A DNA stretch of 64,000 bases from Lysinibacillus sp. SGAir0095 (GTDB lineage Bacteria; Bacillota; Bacilli; Bacillales_A; Planococcaceae), in the NCBI RefSeq assembly GCF_005491425.1, contig NZ_CP028083.1:2132001-2196000 (forward strand). The letters run 5' to 3'. Below, piece after piece: positions 1 through 8,230 of the stretch. The position numbers and the translations under genes were made by a program. Each line of letters begins with the position of its first letter. The first letter of the stretch is position 1. The notes beneath the pieces are model-generated. The model made no database searches and was not told the DNA's origin. It saw nothing but the letters and a program-made list of their open reading frames with translations.

Positions 1-68
1 TGAGCGACACTGGTGCTGCATTAATCGTCATTTTCAATTCAATAAGGCTTCTAAAGTTTAATAAATAA
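1..68 (+). CDS. C-terminal end of a heavy-metal P1B-type ATPase (partial)
   Basis: Only the last 22 residues lie in the window, read from base 3 to the TAA at 66-68. They read SDTGAALIVIFNSIRLLKF followed by NK, which resembles the conserved tail of CadA/ZntA-type metal-exporting ATPases, where a D-x-G-(A/S) turn precedes the last membrane helix ending in N-(S/A)-x-R-L. The family pumps Cd/Zn/Co or Cu out of the cytoplasm; the metal cannot be told from this fragment. A strong terminator follows directly. Confidence 0.7.
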   Translation, partial: SDTGAALIVIFNSIRLLKFNK

Positions 69-74
69 TTATTG

Positions 75-110
75 TGAGATGTTTCTTCATAGAGACATCT
101 CATTTCTTCT
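75..110 (+). terminator. Rho-independent terminator after the P-type ATPase
   Basis: A 12-bp stem (75-86 with 91-102, one G-U pair) and a TCAT tetraloop are followed by TTTCTTCT, seven bases after the stop codon of the upstream gene. Confidence 0.8.
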
Positions 111-282
111 ACTCCCTACTTTTTAATCAAATATAAAATTAATGGGTTAAAATTTGATTCTTTTAGATTGTAACCCTAATAATCATCGGAGCTTACCCGC
201 TATAGATTCCTCCACTTTAGACTAAACTTTCAAAAGATTGTCCAAATTAATTATACAGTTCAATTGTTGCAAAGGAGAAATT

Positions 283-798
283 ATGCAATCTTCATTTGTA
301 TTATTTTTTATGTTAATAGGAATACTCTTTGGTGTTTGGAATCGCTGGAAAGAATTTTACCCTACTTTATTATTTTGGATTATAGCTAATCTGCTTTATG
401 ATTCTTTGTTTCACGACTTTCAGCTATGGGAATTTATTCCTGTTTGGATTGATCACATTCTTCTTCCTACACATACAATTATTTCAGCAGCAATTGCCCT
501 TTTGATCTACCCATTTGTAATTGTTGTTTTCTTAGGTAGATTTCCTGAAAAAGTCTCTTTAAAAATATTATGGATACTTCTTTGGGCTTTGATTTTTCAG
601 GGAATAGAAACGATTGCCTATTTAAATAATAGTATTACTCATCATCATGGATGGTCACTTATCTGTTCTTTTATTTTTAATATATTGACCTTTTCTTTAT
701 TAGCTGTCCATAAATGGAAATATTGGGTAGCATGGCTGGTTGCCCTTCCTGTTGTCATTTTAATATTTATTATTTTTGATGTTCCACTTCCTAAATGA
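283..798 (+). CDS. CBO0543-family multi-pass membrane protein
   Basis: A hydrophobic protein of 171 residues with about five predicted membrane helices. Features such as F-Y-P-T-L-L-F, L-W-E, the L-P-T-H-T-I-I-S segment and H-H-H-G-W match what I recall of the CBO0543 family of Firmicutes membrane proteins, whose function is unknown. The reading frame is open further upstream to 238, but ATG 283 has a good AAAGGAG site seven bases before it and starts at a sensible hydrophobic N-terminus, so I use it. Two further proteins of the same type are encoded on the opposite strand just downstream, making a cluster of three. It ends at a bidirectional terminator shared with them. Confidence 0.72.
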   Translation: MQSSFVLFFMLIGILFGVWNRWKEFYPTLLFWIIANLLYDSLFHDFQLWEFIPVWIDHILLPTHTIISAAIALLIYPFVIVVFLGRFPEKVSLKILWILLWALIFQGIETIAYLNNSITHHHGWSLICSFIFNILTFSLLAVHKWKYWVAWLVALPVVILIFIIFDVPLPK

Positions 799-877
799 CC
801 CATTCTTTGGTTGATTGATTTATTTTTTATAACATTGGTTCTTTCCGAGTTGTTGAACTTTAAAAAAAATGCAAAGA

Positions 878-910
878 AAATGGCTGCGATTTATTCGCAG
901 CCATTTTTCA
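878..910. terminator. Bidirectional terminator between convergent CBO0543-type genes
   Basis: A perfect 10-bp stem (880-889 with 895-904) has a TTTAT loop and is flanked by a T run on the right and an A-rich run on the left, so it can stop transcripts from both sides. Confidence 0.85.
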
Positions 911-962
911 TTTATCAAACGATCACTACTTTAATATCATGCAGGAAACATGCTCCACCATA

Positions 963-1451
963 CTAGAGTTTTGGTTTAACAGATGGGCTACCACCCTCTT
1001 TAAAAAACCATAGACAAAAGCGACGTGTAGCATAAAAAGAAAGAAATAATGTTATCCAAGTAACATACCAGTCCCAATGGATATACTTGATGAGCTGGGT
1101 ATTTTCTTCGAGTATAACTTCTGGAATCGTCAAAATGGAACAAACCCCAGCATAGTACCCCCATTGAAAAGGCTTACTCCGCTCATTTGGATACCATACA
1201 TTAAAAATGGCACAGACAACTGGGAAAAAAAAATACTCAAATGTGAAGCTCGTCCTACTGATTGATGCGAACAATCGCACTGGGTATTCAATCAGCCCAC
1301 ACTCTACGACAATTAAACCAAAAAGAATAGTAATTATCTGTTTGAATAAAAATGCCACTACTGCAAGTCGAATTTTATATTTCGGTATGAAGAAAAGCAA
1401 ACCAATTCCCACAGCGTATGCCGCTAACAAAATCCAGTATTCAATTCTCAT
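963..1451 (-). CDS. CBO0543-family membrane protein
   Basis: 162 residues, very hydrophobic, with about five membrane helices. Motifs Y-P-V-R-L-F, S-F-T-F-E-Y-F and V-x-C-A-I-F-N-V-W-Y-P are typical of the CBO0543 family (function unknown). ATG 1451 overlaps the stop of the upstream paralogue as ATGA, and a GGAG lies five bases before it, so the pair is translationally coupled. The C-terminus is a short polar tail. Confidence 0.75.
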   Translation of the reverse strand: MRIEYWILLAAYAVGIGLLFFIPKYKIRLAVVAFLFKQIITILFGLIVVECGLIEYPVRLFASISRTSFTFEYFFFPVVCAIFNVWYPNERSKPFQWGYYAGVCSILTIPEVILEENTQLIKYIHWDWYVTWITLFLSFYATRRFCLWFFKEGGSPSVKPKL

Positions 1452-1945
1452 CTGTTCTCCATCCGCTCCGCTTGAAATAATGCTTTGTCCTTATAGAACC
1501 AATTGCAACAGACTTGACTCACGAAAAAAAGAGCCCCTAGATAGATCCACATTCCATACCACGTTATGGAGCCATATTCCAATAAATCGGTATATTTCTT
1601 GAGTACAATATCAAAAAAGGTGATAGCAGTAATCCAAACAAAAAAGTATATAAATCGAGCCCATCGACTCTCCTTTACTTCTTTATGGACATAAAATATG
1701 GAAAATAGTACGGGATAAAAAAAATAATTGATCGTAATGGAGAGATCTATCGCTTTTGGGAACTCTCTGACAGGCGCACTTAACAAACCGTATTTAAAAC
1801 TAAGCATATCACAAAGCCAGATGATTGCTTGAAACATCATAAGTGCCAAGAATCCTTTGCGTAGATCTTTGCGTGCACTAAATAGAATAAAGCCAACAAT
1901 GCCAAAGATCCACATTGCTACCAAAATCAAACGCTCCATCAACAT
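1448..1945 (-). CDS. CBO0543-family membrane protein, paralogue of its neighbour
   Basis: 165 residues with the same plan as the gene it overlaps: helix pattern, Y-G-L-L-S-A-P-V-R-E-F-P, then Y-F-F-Y-P-V-L-F-S-I-F-Y-V, then W-Y-G-M-W near the end. The two probably arose by duplication. Start choice is uncertain: ATG 1945 lacks a good ribosome site, and ATG 1939 or a TTG a little further in are alternatives. Function of the family is not known. Confidence 0.7.
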   Translation of the reverse strand: MLMERLILVAMWIFGIVGFILFSARKDLRKGFLALMMFQAIIWLCDMLSFKYGLLSAPVREFPKAIDLSITINYFFYPVLFSIFYVHKEVKESRWARFIYFFVWITAITFFDIVLKKYTDLLEYGSITWYGMWIYLGALFFVSQVCCNWFYKDKALFQAERMENR

Positions 1946-2392
1946 TTTTCAGAAACACCGCATTTCAATAAGGTGATTGTTACTATTTATTATCAATAAA
2001 AGTATCATCCAGTTTTTCAAATCATATTCAATAATGTCCTAATTCGTTTCTGATTTTCAGGGATAAATTATGGAGAATAAGGGGTAAAAAAGGTGACAGA
2101 GAATTAGAAAAACCACACGAAATGGCGTACCAATTAGACAAAATCAAAGCAAACATTAGTGAATGAAGTCAAACAAGTCGGTAACTCAACCACTTCACCA
2201 AAAAGTATTCATTTTCCATTAATTCCATCAACCATAATTGAAATTTCGAAAAACTTTCAAATTTCATTAGGATTTTTACCTAGTGACAACGGCAGTTGCG
2301 TGTTTTTTATTTTCATATATCAAATTCCCCCTCATCACCATCTAGTCATAAGCCTCATATTCTATGGTTAAACGAATAGAGGGGATAGACTT
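1946..2392. other. Intergenic region with no recognised feature
   Basis: About 450 bases between divergent genes. It should hold the promoters of the CBO0543 pair (minus) and of the permease at 2393 (plus). I could not pick out a convincing promoter, riboswitch or operator. A short open frame at 2159-2371 has no ribosome site or coding character. Confidence 0.5.
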
Positions 2393-3787
2393 ATGAGTGT
2401 TGATTTGTCGGCGTTGCATTGGATTTATGTCGCGTTTATTGTGTTGATTATAGGGTTTATGGTCAAACGTCGTGATACGTCTTTAATATGTATTATCGGA
2501 ATTTTTGTCATCGCCATTGTGGCAACCGGGGATTTTACTGCTTCAATCAGTGGTGTATTTGACAGCTTTATCTACGCCATAAAGGAACTATTATCTACCA
2601 TTCTCATTATCTCCATCATTGTTGCGATGAGTCGTGTATTAATGAAAACGGGGATCAATGAAGTCATGATATCTCCTTTTACAAAGATCATTAAAAACCC
2701 TACCCTTGCCTATTGGACAATTGGGATTTTAATGATGATTATCTCTTGGTTCTTCTGGCCATCTCCCGCGGTAGCTCTTCTTGGTGCAGTGCTTCTTCCT
2801 GTTGCGATTCGAGCAGGGCTTCCAGCTCTTGGAGTCGCTATGGCCATGAACTTGTTTGGTCATGGTATTGCACTATCCTCAGACTTTATCATTCAAGGTG
2901 CTCCAAAGTTAACGGCTGATGCTGCAGGGATTCCTGTATCTGATGTTATTTCAGCTAGTATTCCACTAGTCATTGTAATGGGTGCTGTAACTACAATCGT
3001 AGCCTTTTTCATGTTGAGAAGAGATATGAAACGTGGAAATCTGGAAATGGTCGGTACCTTTGATAAAGAGAAAAAAGATGAGGTCGTGAATACGAGTTTA
3101 TTAACACTTGGGCAACGTAAATTTTTTGCCGTGCTTATACCTGTTGCCTTTGTGCTTGATGTAGTGGGGATGTCAGTCTTTAATCTCTCAGGTGGGGATG
3201 CGACAGCTCTAATAGGTGGTACGACTGTTTTTATCCTTATCCTTCTTGCTATTTTTGCTCATAAAAATGATGGCTTGGAGAAAACAACAAGTTATCTAAT
3301 TGAAGGTTTCCAATTTGGCTTTAAAGTATTCGGTCCAGTTATACCGATTGCCGCCTTCTTCTATTTAGGTGATTCTGGATTTATAGCTGTGCTCGGAGAA
3401 TATTTACCGAATGGCTCGCAAGGAATTGTCAATGATCTTGGTATGGCTCTTGCTGCCGTGGTCCCTTTGACAGGTGAAATCGCTGCAATGACGTTAACAA
3501 CAGTCGGTGCGATTACAGGGTTGGATGGATCTGGTTTTTCAGGAATTACTTTAGCTGGATCTATTGCCAACCTTTTTGGAACCGCCATTGGTGAGGGAAC
3601 AGCAACTCTTACTGCACTTGGTCAAATTGCTGCAATTTGGGTAGGAGGAGGAACACTTGTTCCTTGGGCACTAATTCCAGCAGCAGCGATTTGTAATGTA
3701 AGTCCTTTCGAATTAGCACGGAAGAATTTGATCCCCGTTGTAATTGGTCTAGTCGTAACAACAATAGTCGCAATGTTTTTACTGTAA
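2393..3787 (+). CDS. Multi-pass membrane permease, ion-transporter-like
   Basis: 464 residues, almost wholly hydrophobic with roughly 11-12 membrane helices. Glycine/alanine-rich re-entrant segments in each half (around the W-P-S-P-A-V-A-L-L-G-A stretch and the G-T-A-I-G-E-G-T-A-T-L-T-A-L stretch) recall the hairpin pores of the ion-transporter (IT) superfamily of carboxylate and Na+-coupled carriers. The substrate cannot be read from sequence. GAGGGGATAG lies just before ATG 2393. It stands alone, ending at a terminator shared with the ketone-body operon, so it may carry an organic acid; that link is only positional. Confidence 0.7.
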   Translation: MSVDLSALHWIYVAFIVLIIGFMVKRRDTSLICIIGIFVIAIVATGDFTASISGVFDSFIYAIKELLSTILIISIIVAMSRVLMKTGINEVMISPFTKIIKNPTLAYWTIGILMMIISWFFWPSPAVALLGAVLLPVAIRAGLPALGVAMAMNLFGHGIALSSDFIIQGAPKLTADAAGIPVSDVISASIPLVIVMGAVTTIVAFFMLRRDMKRGNLEMVGTFDKEKKDEVVNTSLLTLGQRKFFAVLIPVAFVLDVVGMSVFNLSGGDATALIGGTTVFILILLAIFAHKNDGLEKTTSYLIEGFQFGFKVFGPVIPIAAFFYLGDSGFIAVLGEYLPNGSQGIVNDLGMALAAVVPLTGEIAAMTLTTVGAITGLDGSGFSGITLAGSIANLFGTAIGEGTATLTALGQIAAIWVGGGTLVPWALIPAAAICNVSPFELARKNLIPVVIGLVVTTIVAMFLL

Positions 3788-3789
3788 TC

Positions 3790-3831
3790 AAAAAAGTGGG
3801 TTATCCTTTTTATCGGATAGCCCACTTTTCA
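3790..3831. terminator. Bidirectional terminator, permease / ketone-body operon
   Basis: A 15-bp stem with one G-U pair (3792-3806 with 3815-3829 approximately) is flanked by A and T runs, so it works for the plus-strand permease and for the minus-strand operon. Confidence 0.85.
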
Positions 3832-3890
3832 TTTTAAAATTGCTTGGGGATTGTAATTTTGAAAAATAAACTTCCCTTCCGATAGTTCCA

Positions 3891-5165
3891 CTAGGTAGAT
3901 AATGCACTCTTACGTTTCATCGTGAGTAAAATTAACAAACCTACTCCAATGATTGCTGCCAGTAAAAACATTCCTGACGTTAATGTAAACATCCCTAAAA
4001 TTGTTGGTCCTACAAAGCCTCCTAGTGCCGCGAAGGAATTTACCAACGCAATTCCCACTGGTGCAGTTGACTCTGTAAAGAAGAAGGTTAAATAGGCAAA
4101 GAAACAGCCAGCAAACCCGTATAGTCCAAAAGAAGCGATTGATAGCACAATTACCATAGGTGCAACAGATGAAACACTTGCACATCCAATAAACCCGATT
4201 AAGGCAATAACTAAACAGATTAATAAGTGCTTTTTATGACTACCTGTCCGGTCAGCATTCCAACCGACAAATAATGCAGCTGGAATGGCAATAATATTAG
4301 GAATCATTGCTAACCAACCAATTTCTAAATTGGTTGTATTCGCCTCTGATAATGATTTTATGATTGTAGGTACCCAAAAAGAGAGTCCGTAAATTCCGGT
4401 GTAACCAGCAAAGTAAAACGCAGAAAGCTTCCAAACAGTTAAATCTTTTAGCATCGCTAACTTAGTTGGTTTATTAATCTTGCTACTTGCAGTTCTTTCA
4501 GTCTCCAATTCTTTTTCTAGCCATTCTTTCTCGTCCTGCGTTAACCATTTTGCATCTTTAGGACGATTCGTTAAGTAAAACAATACAATAATGCCAAGAA
4601 TTAATGCAGGAATCCCCTCTAAAATGAACATCCAACGCCACCCCGCCATATTCCCCCATGAGATGGTATCAATAATCCACGTTGATAGAGGTGCTCCGAT
4701 TAATCCTCCTATTGGCAAAGCTAGTATTAAAATTGCTGTAGCTTTTGAGCGTTCTCGTTCTAAAAACCAATAGGTTAGATAGAGAATAATTCCAGGGAAA
4801 AAGCCAGCCTCAGCCACACCCAATAAAAATCTTAGAATATATAAATGCGTTGCGTTCTCAACAAATCCTGTTAAAACAACAACGATGCCCCATGTCAGCA
4901 TAATTCGTGCAATCCAAATTCTTGCGCCTACTTTATGCATAATCATATTGCTTGGTACTTCAAAGAAAAAGTAACCAATAAAGAAAATTCCTGAAAGTAA
5001 ACCGAATACTTCAGCAGTTAAGGCTAGCTCTGCATTCATCTCAAGGGCTGCATAACCCATGTTGACACGATCTAGATAGGCTACTATATATAAGATTAAT
5101 ATAAATGGTAATATTCTTATATTTCTTTTCCTTGTAGCCGATTTTATGATAGCCTCATTTGTCAA
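3891..5165 (-). CDS. MFS transporter, anion:cation symporter type, last gene of ketone-body operon
   Basis: 424 residues with 12 predicted membrane helices. The early Y-L-D-R-V-N-M-G segment, the G-V-A-E-A-G-F-F-P-G helix and a charged central loop (N-R-P-K-D-A-K-W-L) are typical of the ACS family of MFS carriers (tartrate, galactarate, hydroxyphenylacetate and related anions). Its ATG overlaps the end of scoB by 11 bases, so it is co-translated. Inference: it imports an organic anion that feeds the operon, in addition to the GntP-type permease at the front. The substrate is not visible from sequence. Confidence 0.82.
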   Translation of the reverse strand: MTNEAIIKSATRKRNIRILPFILILYIVAYLDRVNMGYAALEMNAELALTAEVFGLLSGIFFIGYFFFEVPSNMIMHKVGARIWIARIMLTWGIVVVLTGFVENATHLYILRFLLGVAEAGFFPGIILYLTYWFLERERSKATAILILALPIGGLIGAPLSTWIIDTISWGNMAGWRWMFILEGIPALILGIIVLFYLTNRPKDAKWLTQDEKEWLEKELETERTASSKINKPTKLAMLKDLTVWKLSAFYFAGYTGIYGLSFWVPTIIKSLSEANTTNLEIGWLAMIPNIIAIPAALFVGWNADRTGSHKKHLLICLVIALIGFIGCASVSSVAPMVIVLSIASFGLYGFAGCFFAYLTFFFTESTAPVGIALVNSFAALGGFVGPTILGMFTLTSGMFLLAAIIGVGLLILLTMKRKSALST

Positions 5166-5805
5166 TGAATTCCCTCCATTTTAATGGTATTCCAATATTT
5201 TCACTTAACTCATCAAGAGACATCTCGACCAATATTTCATCAACGACTATCCCTTCATCTTCAAAAGAAAAAACGGCATAGTCCGTAACGAGCAAATCAA
5301 TTGTACGAATACCGCTAATTGGATAGGTTAGTTCTTTTACGATTTTAGAAGCACCATCTTTTGTGAAGAGTGTTGCTGCACCAATTACTTTTTTAGCACC
5401 TGCAACTAAATCCATCGCCCCGCCGACACCTAAGATTGGTTGATTCGGCACCGCCCAATTGGCGATTTGACCACGGGGATCTACTTGTAAAATTCCTAAT
5501 ACTGCCACATCTACGTGTCCGCCTCGTATCATGGCAAATGAGTCAGCACTACTGAAAAAGGATGCTCCCTTTGTAGTTGTGACAGGCTCTTTACTAGCAT
5601 TAATTAAATCGATATCAAGTTGATGGGAAGTTGGAGGCGGGCCAATTCCCAGAAGCCCATTCTCAGCCTGCAGGTAGACTTCTTTTTCCTCGATAAATTC
5701 ATTTACCAAGGTAGGAATTCCAACACCTAAGTTCACTACTTGTCCGTCTTCTAATTCTTGTGCAATTCGACGGGCAATTTTATAACGAACATCAGATTTT
5801 GACAT
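5155..5805 (-). CDS. scoB: Succinyl-CoA:3-ketoacid CoA-transferase, subunit B
   Basis: 216 residues, the same length as B. subtilis ScoB as I recall it. The segment N-L-G-V-G-I-P-T-L-V is typical of the beta subunit, and E48 in A-E-N-G-L-L-G is the expected catalytic glutamate that carries CoA. With ScoA it activates acetoacetate to acetoacetyl-CoA using succinyl-CoA or a similar donor. I set the start at ATG 5805, behind AGGAGGGAGACC; the frame is open to 5859 but that part lies inside scoA. The two genes overlap by 14 bases. Confidence 0.93.
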   Translation of the reverse strand: MSKSDVRYKIARRIAQELEDGQVVNLGVGIPTLVNEFIEEKEVYLQAENGLLGIGPPPTSHQLDIDLINASKEPVTTTKGASFFSSADSFAMIRGGHVDVAVLGILQVDPRGQIANWAVPNQPILGVGGAMDLVAGAKKVIGAATLFTKDGASKIVKELTYPISGIRTIDLLVTDYAVFSFEDEGIVVDEILVEMSLDELSENIGIPLKWREFIDK

Positions 5806-6481
5806 ATTGGTCTCCCTCCTTTTTGTAGCCTGTTTGGATAATATAGTCCACATAAACATGCGGAGTCACAATATTCTCTGGATCTAATTCCCCTACCTCA
5901 ACAATCTCATCCACCTCAGCGATGACTATTTCTGCTGCAGTTGCCATCATTGGGTTAAAATTGCGAGCAGTGGTATGATAAGTCAAATTACCAAGAGAAT
6001 CACTTGTTTTTGCCCGAATTATGGCGACATCACCTTTAATAGCTTTTTCAAAAATGTAGCGTTCACCATCAATTACACGTTCTTCTTTTCCTTTTGCGAG
6101 CTCTGTACCTACAGCAGTTTTCGTATAAAACCCACCAATACCAGCACCACCCGAACGAATCGCTTCCGCTAATGTCCCTTGTGGCAACAAATCGATTTCT
6201 AATTCTCCTCTGGACCATGCAACTACTGCTTCTCTATTAATCGTAAAAAAGGAGCCAATTGCTTTTTCAATTTGCCCTCTTATAAATAATTGGTGTAGCC
6301 CCATCCCATAATCGCCCAAATTATTACTTACAACATGCAGGTTCTTTACATTCGATTCAGCAATCATATCAATGATTGTTAATGGCGTACCCGATATACC
6401 AAAACCACCTGTTAATATCCTTTGTCCATCTTTAAACAATGGAATCAAGTCCCTTGGATTCTTGACCATTTTTTGTTTCAT
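5792..6481 (-). CDS. scoA: Succinyl-CoA:3-ketoacid CoA-transferase, subunit A
   Basis: 229 residues. The N-terminal G-G-F-G-I-S-G-T-P loop binds CoA in the family, and the S-N-N-L-G-D-Y-G-M-G-L and G-G-A-G-I-G-G-F-Y-T segments are diagnostic of the alpha subunit. It forms the heteromeric transferase with ScoB. ATG 6481 (after GGTGAAGTG) is chosen; a GTG one codon earlier is possible. It lies directly after the 3-hydroxybutyrate dehydrogenase gene, which makes the acetoacetate used here. Confidence 0.93.
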   Translation of the reverse strand: MKQKMVKNPRDLIPLFKDGQRILTGGFGISGTPLTIIDMIAESNVKNLHVVSNNLGDYGMGLHQLFIRGQIEKAIGSFFTINREAVVAWSRGELEIDLLPQGTLAEAIRSGGAGIGGFYTKTAVGTELAKGKEERVIDGERYIFEKAIKGDVAIIRAKTSDSLGNLTYHTTARNFNPMMATAAEIVIAEVDEIVEVGELDPENIVTPHVYVDYIIQTGYKKEGDQYVKI

Positions 6482-6505
6482 CACTTCACCACTTTCATTG
6501 ATACT

Positions 6506-7264
6506 TTACATGCCCCCAGCGACTTTTATATGTTCCATCGTAATTGCAGAAGCTTCTTCTGATGCCAAGAAAAAGACTGTGTCTGCCACTTCTGTATCTT
6601 CAATAAAACGATTCATTGCTTGCTTTGGATAAACAATACGGGATAATGCCTCTTGTTCAGATAGTCCTTCAATTTCGTATAAATCATCAAGCTGCTTTAC
6701 TAATAAAGGAGTTTTTACTGGCCCGGGCAAAACGGAGTTAACAGTTATTCCATATGGAGCCGCTTCAATCGCTGAAACACTAGTAACACCAATAACTCCA
6801 TGCTTCGCCGCGACATAGGCAACCTTTTCGGGAGTTGCCATTTCACCGTGGACTGATGAGATATTTATTATTCGACCAAAGCGTTTAGATTTCATTTCAG
6901 GAAACACATGCTTTGTCATCAAGAAAACACCGGTTAACATCACATCTATGAGTAATTGCCACTTTTCTAAAGGGAAATCTTCAATCTTTGCACGGTATTG
7001 TAATCCGGCATTATTTACTAAAACATCGATTCTTTGGTGTTCATCCAGAATAGCAGTGATTGTTTGCTGTACAGATGCCTCTTTTGTTACATCACAGACA
7101 TAACCCTTTACATTTTCACCAAGACCGGCAACAGTACTGTCTAGCTTTTCTTGACTTAAATCCAGTAAACATACAATATCGCCATGTTGGACAAATTTAT
7201 TTGTAATAGCTAAACCTAGTCCACCAACCCCACCAGTAACAATTACAACTCTTTTTTTCTGCAG
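6506..7264 (-). CDS. yxjF: 3-hydroxybutyrate dehydrogenase-type SDR, apparent CTG start
   Basis: About 252 residues of a short-chain dehydrogenase: cofactor loop T-G-G-V-G-G-L-G near the N-terminus, N-N-A-G mid-way, catalytic S in I-S-S-V-H-G and Y-V-A-A-K-H-G holding the catalytic Tyr and Lys. Y-V-A-A-K-H-G is typical of 3-hydroxybutyrate dehydrogenases, and the place next to scoAB matches YxjF of B. subtilis. It would oxidise 3-hydroxybutyrate to acetoacetate with NAD. Searching only for ATG/GTG/TTG starts gives a false start at 6943, which cuts off the NAD-binding half. The true frame runs up to a TGA at 7271-7273; the only sensible initiator in it is CTG 7264, about seven bases after GGGGTG. 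A 7-A run lies just inside the gene. Either a CTG start or a one-base length change in that run would explain this. Confidence 0.85.
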   Translation of the reverse strand: MQKKRVVIVTGGVGGLGLAITNKFVQHGDIVCLLDLSQEKLDSTVAGLGENVKGYVCDVTKEASVQQTITAILDEHQRIDVLVNNAGLQYRAKIEDFPLEKWQLLIDVMLTGVFLMTKHVFPEMKSKRFGRIINISSVHGEMATPEKVAYVAAKHGVIGVTSVSAIEAAPYGITVNSVLPGPVKTPLLVKQLDDLYEIEGLSEQEALSRIVYPKQAMNRFIEDTEVADTVFFLASEEASAITMEHIKVAGGM

Positions 7265-7279
7265 AACAATTCACCCCGC

Positions 7280-8209
7280 TTAATAATGTGTACTGATTAA
7301 ATGTTTTAATAGTTCGGTATCTCGTTGAAGAACATACGCATCGAACCCTTTACCTGGATATTCAAAAAACCCTTTTCCAGTTTTCACGCCAAGAGATTGT
7401 TCCTCAACTAAATTCTTTATGGTGGAATATTCTCTTTGCCCTGATTCAATTTCTTTTTGCAAATTTTGCAATACAACGGACCATACATCCAATCCTCCAA
7501 AATCGATGATCTTTAATAATCCACTGGCAGAGAAACGGAAACCCGGCCCATCATATAGAGTCTTTTCTAAATCTTCTTTAGAAACAATTCCATCTTCCAA
7601 TAATGATAGTGCTTCTCGTGCTAAAGCTACCTGTATTCTGTTGGCAGCTAAACCTGGCACTTCCCGTTTGATAATAATAGGTGTTTTATTTATGGATTCA
7701 AAGAAGGTTTTTACCTCATCCACGATATGAGGAGCAGTTTCATCTAATGCTAATAGTTCAATTAGTGGAACAATTTGAGCTGGATTAAAGAAGTGTGTCA
7801 AAAGTAAACTGCTTCGATGGTTATCTACATGAATTGCGATGTCTGTTAGTTTTAGACTAGAGGTGTTAGATGCCAGAATTGCGTCCGGCTTTGCAATGGC
7901 ATCTAGTTTTTTAAATATTTCTTGTTTTAAAATTAAGTTTTCAGTTGCACTTTCTATGATAAAATCAGCGTTGCTCAAATCTTTTAAATTGGTTGAAAAT
8001 GAAAGGTATGCACTAGCATCAGATTCGCTCATTTGGAGTGGGTATTGGTGTTCTTTAAACATCTGATAATAAGCTTTAAATTTTTCTTTTGCAGTCTCAA
8101 TCACATCATCCGAGACATCAATTACATGAGTGGATATTCCGTGAATAGCAAAGTAAAATGAAATTCCAAATCCCATAGTACCAGCCCCGATGACACCTAT
8201 TTTCTTCAT
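7280..8209 (-). CDS. 3-hydroxyacyl-CoA dehydrogenase (NAD)
   Basis: 309 residues. The N-terminal G-A-G-T-M-G-F-G loop of a Rossmann fold binds NAD; S-N-T-S-S and the H-F-F-N-P-A segment hold the catalytic His and substrate residues; the C-terminal all-helical domain starts near residue 185 (P-G-L-A-A-N-R-I). The family interconverts 3-hydroxyacyl-CoA and 3-ketoacyl-CoA. In this operon a C4 substrate such as 3-hydroxybutyryl-CoA is plausible, but related dehydrogenases (for example for carnitine) share the fold, so substrate is inference. AGGAGG precedes ATG 8209. Confidence 0.87.
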   Translation of the reverse strand: MKKIGVIGAGTMGFGISFYFAIHGISTHVIDVSDDVIETAKEKFKAYYQMFKEHQYPLQMSESDASAYLSFSTNLKDLSNADFIIESATENLILKQEIFKKLDAIAKPDAILASNTSSLKLTDIAIHVDNHRSSLLLTHFFNPAQIVPLIELLALDETAPHIVDEVKTFFESINKTPIIIKREVPGLAANRIQVALAREALSLLEDGIVSKEDLEKTLYDGPGFRFSASGLLKIIDFGGLDVWSVVLQNLQKEIESGQREYSTIKNLVEEQSLGVKTGKGFFEYPGKGFDAYVLQRDTELLKHLISTHY

Positions 8210-8230
8210 AACATGTAACCTCCTAATTGA

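Noticed and set aside
2159-2371. 70-codon frame before the permease
   Set aside because: No ribosome site and no recognisable protein features; probably leader or spacer.
5806-5859. Longer start for scoB at 5859
   Set aside because: It would overlap scoA by over 60 bases and ignores the strong ribosome site before ATG 5805.
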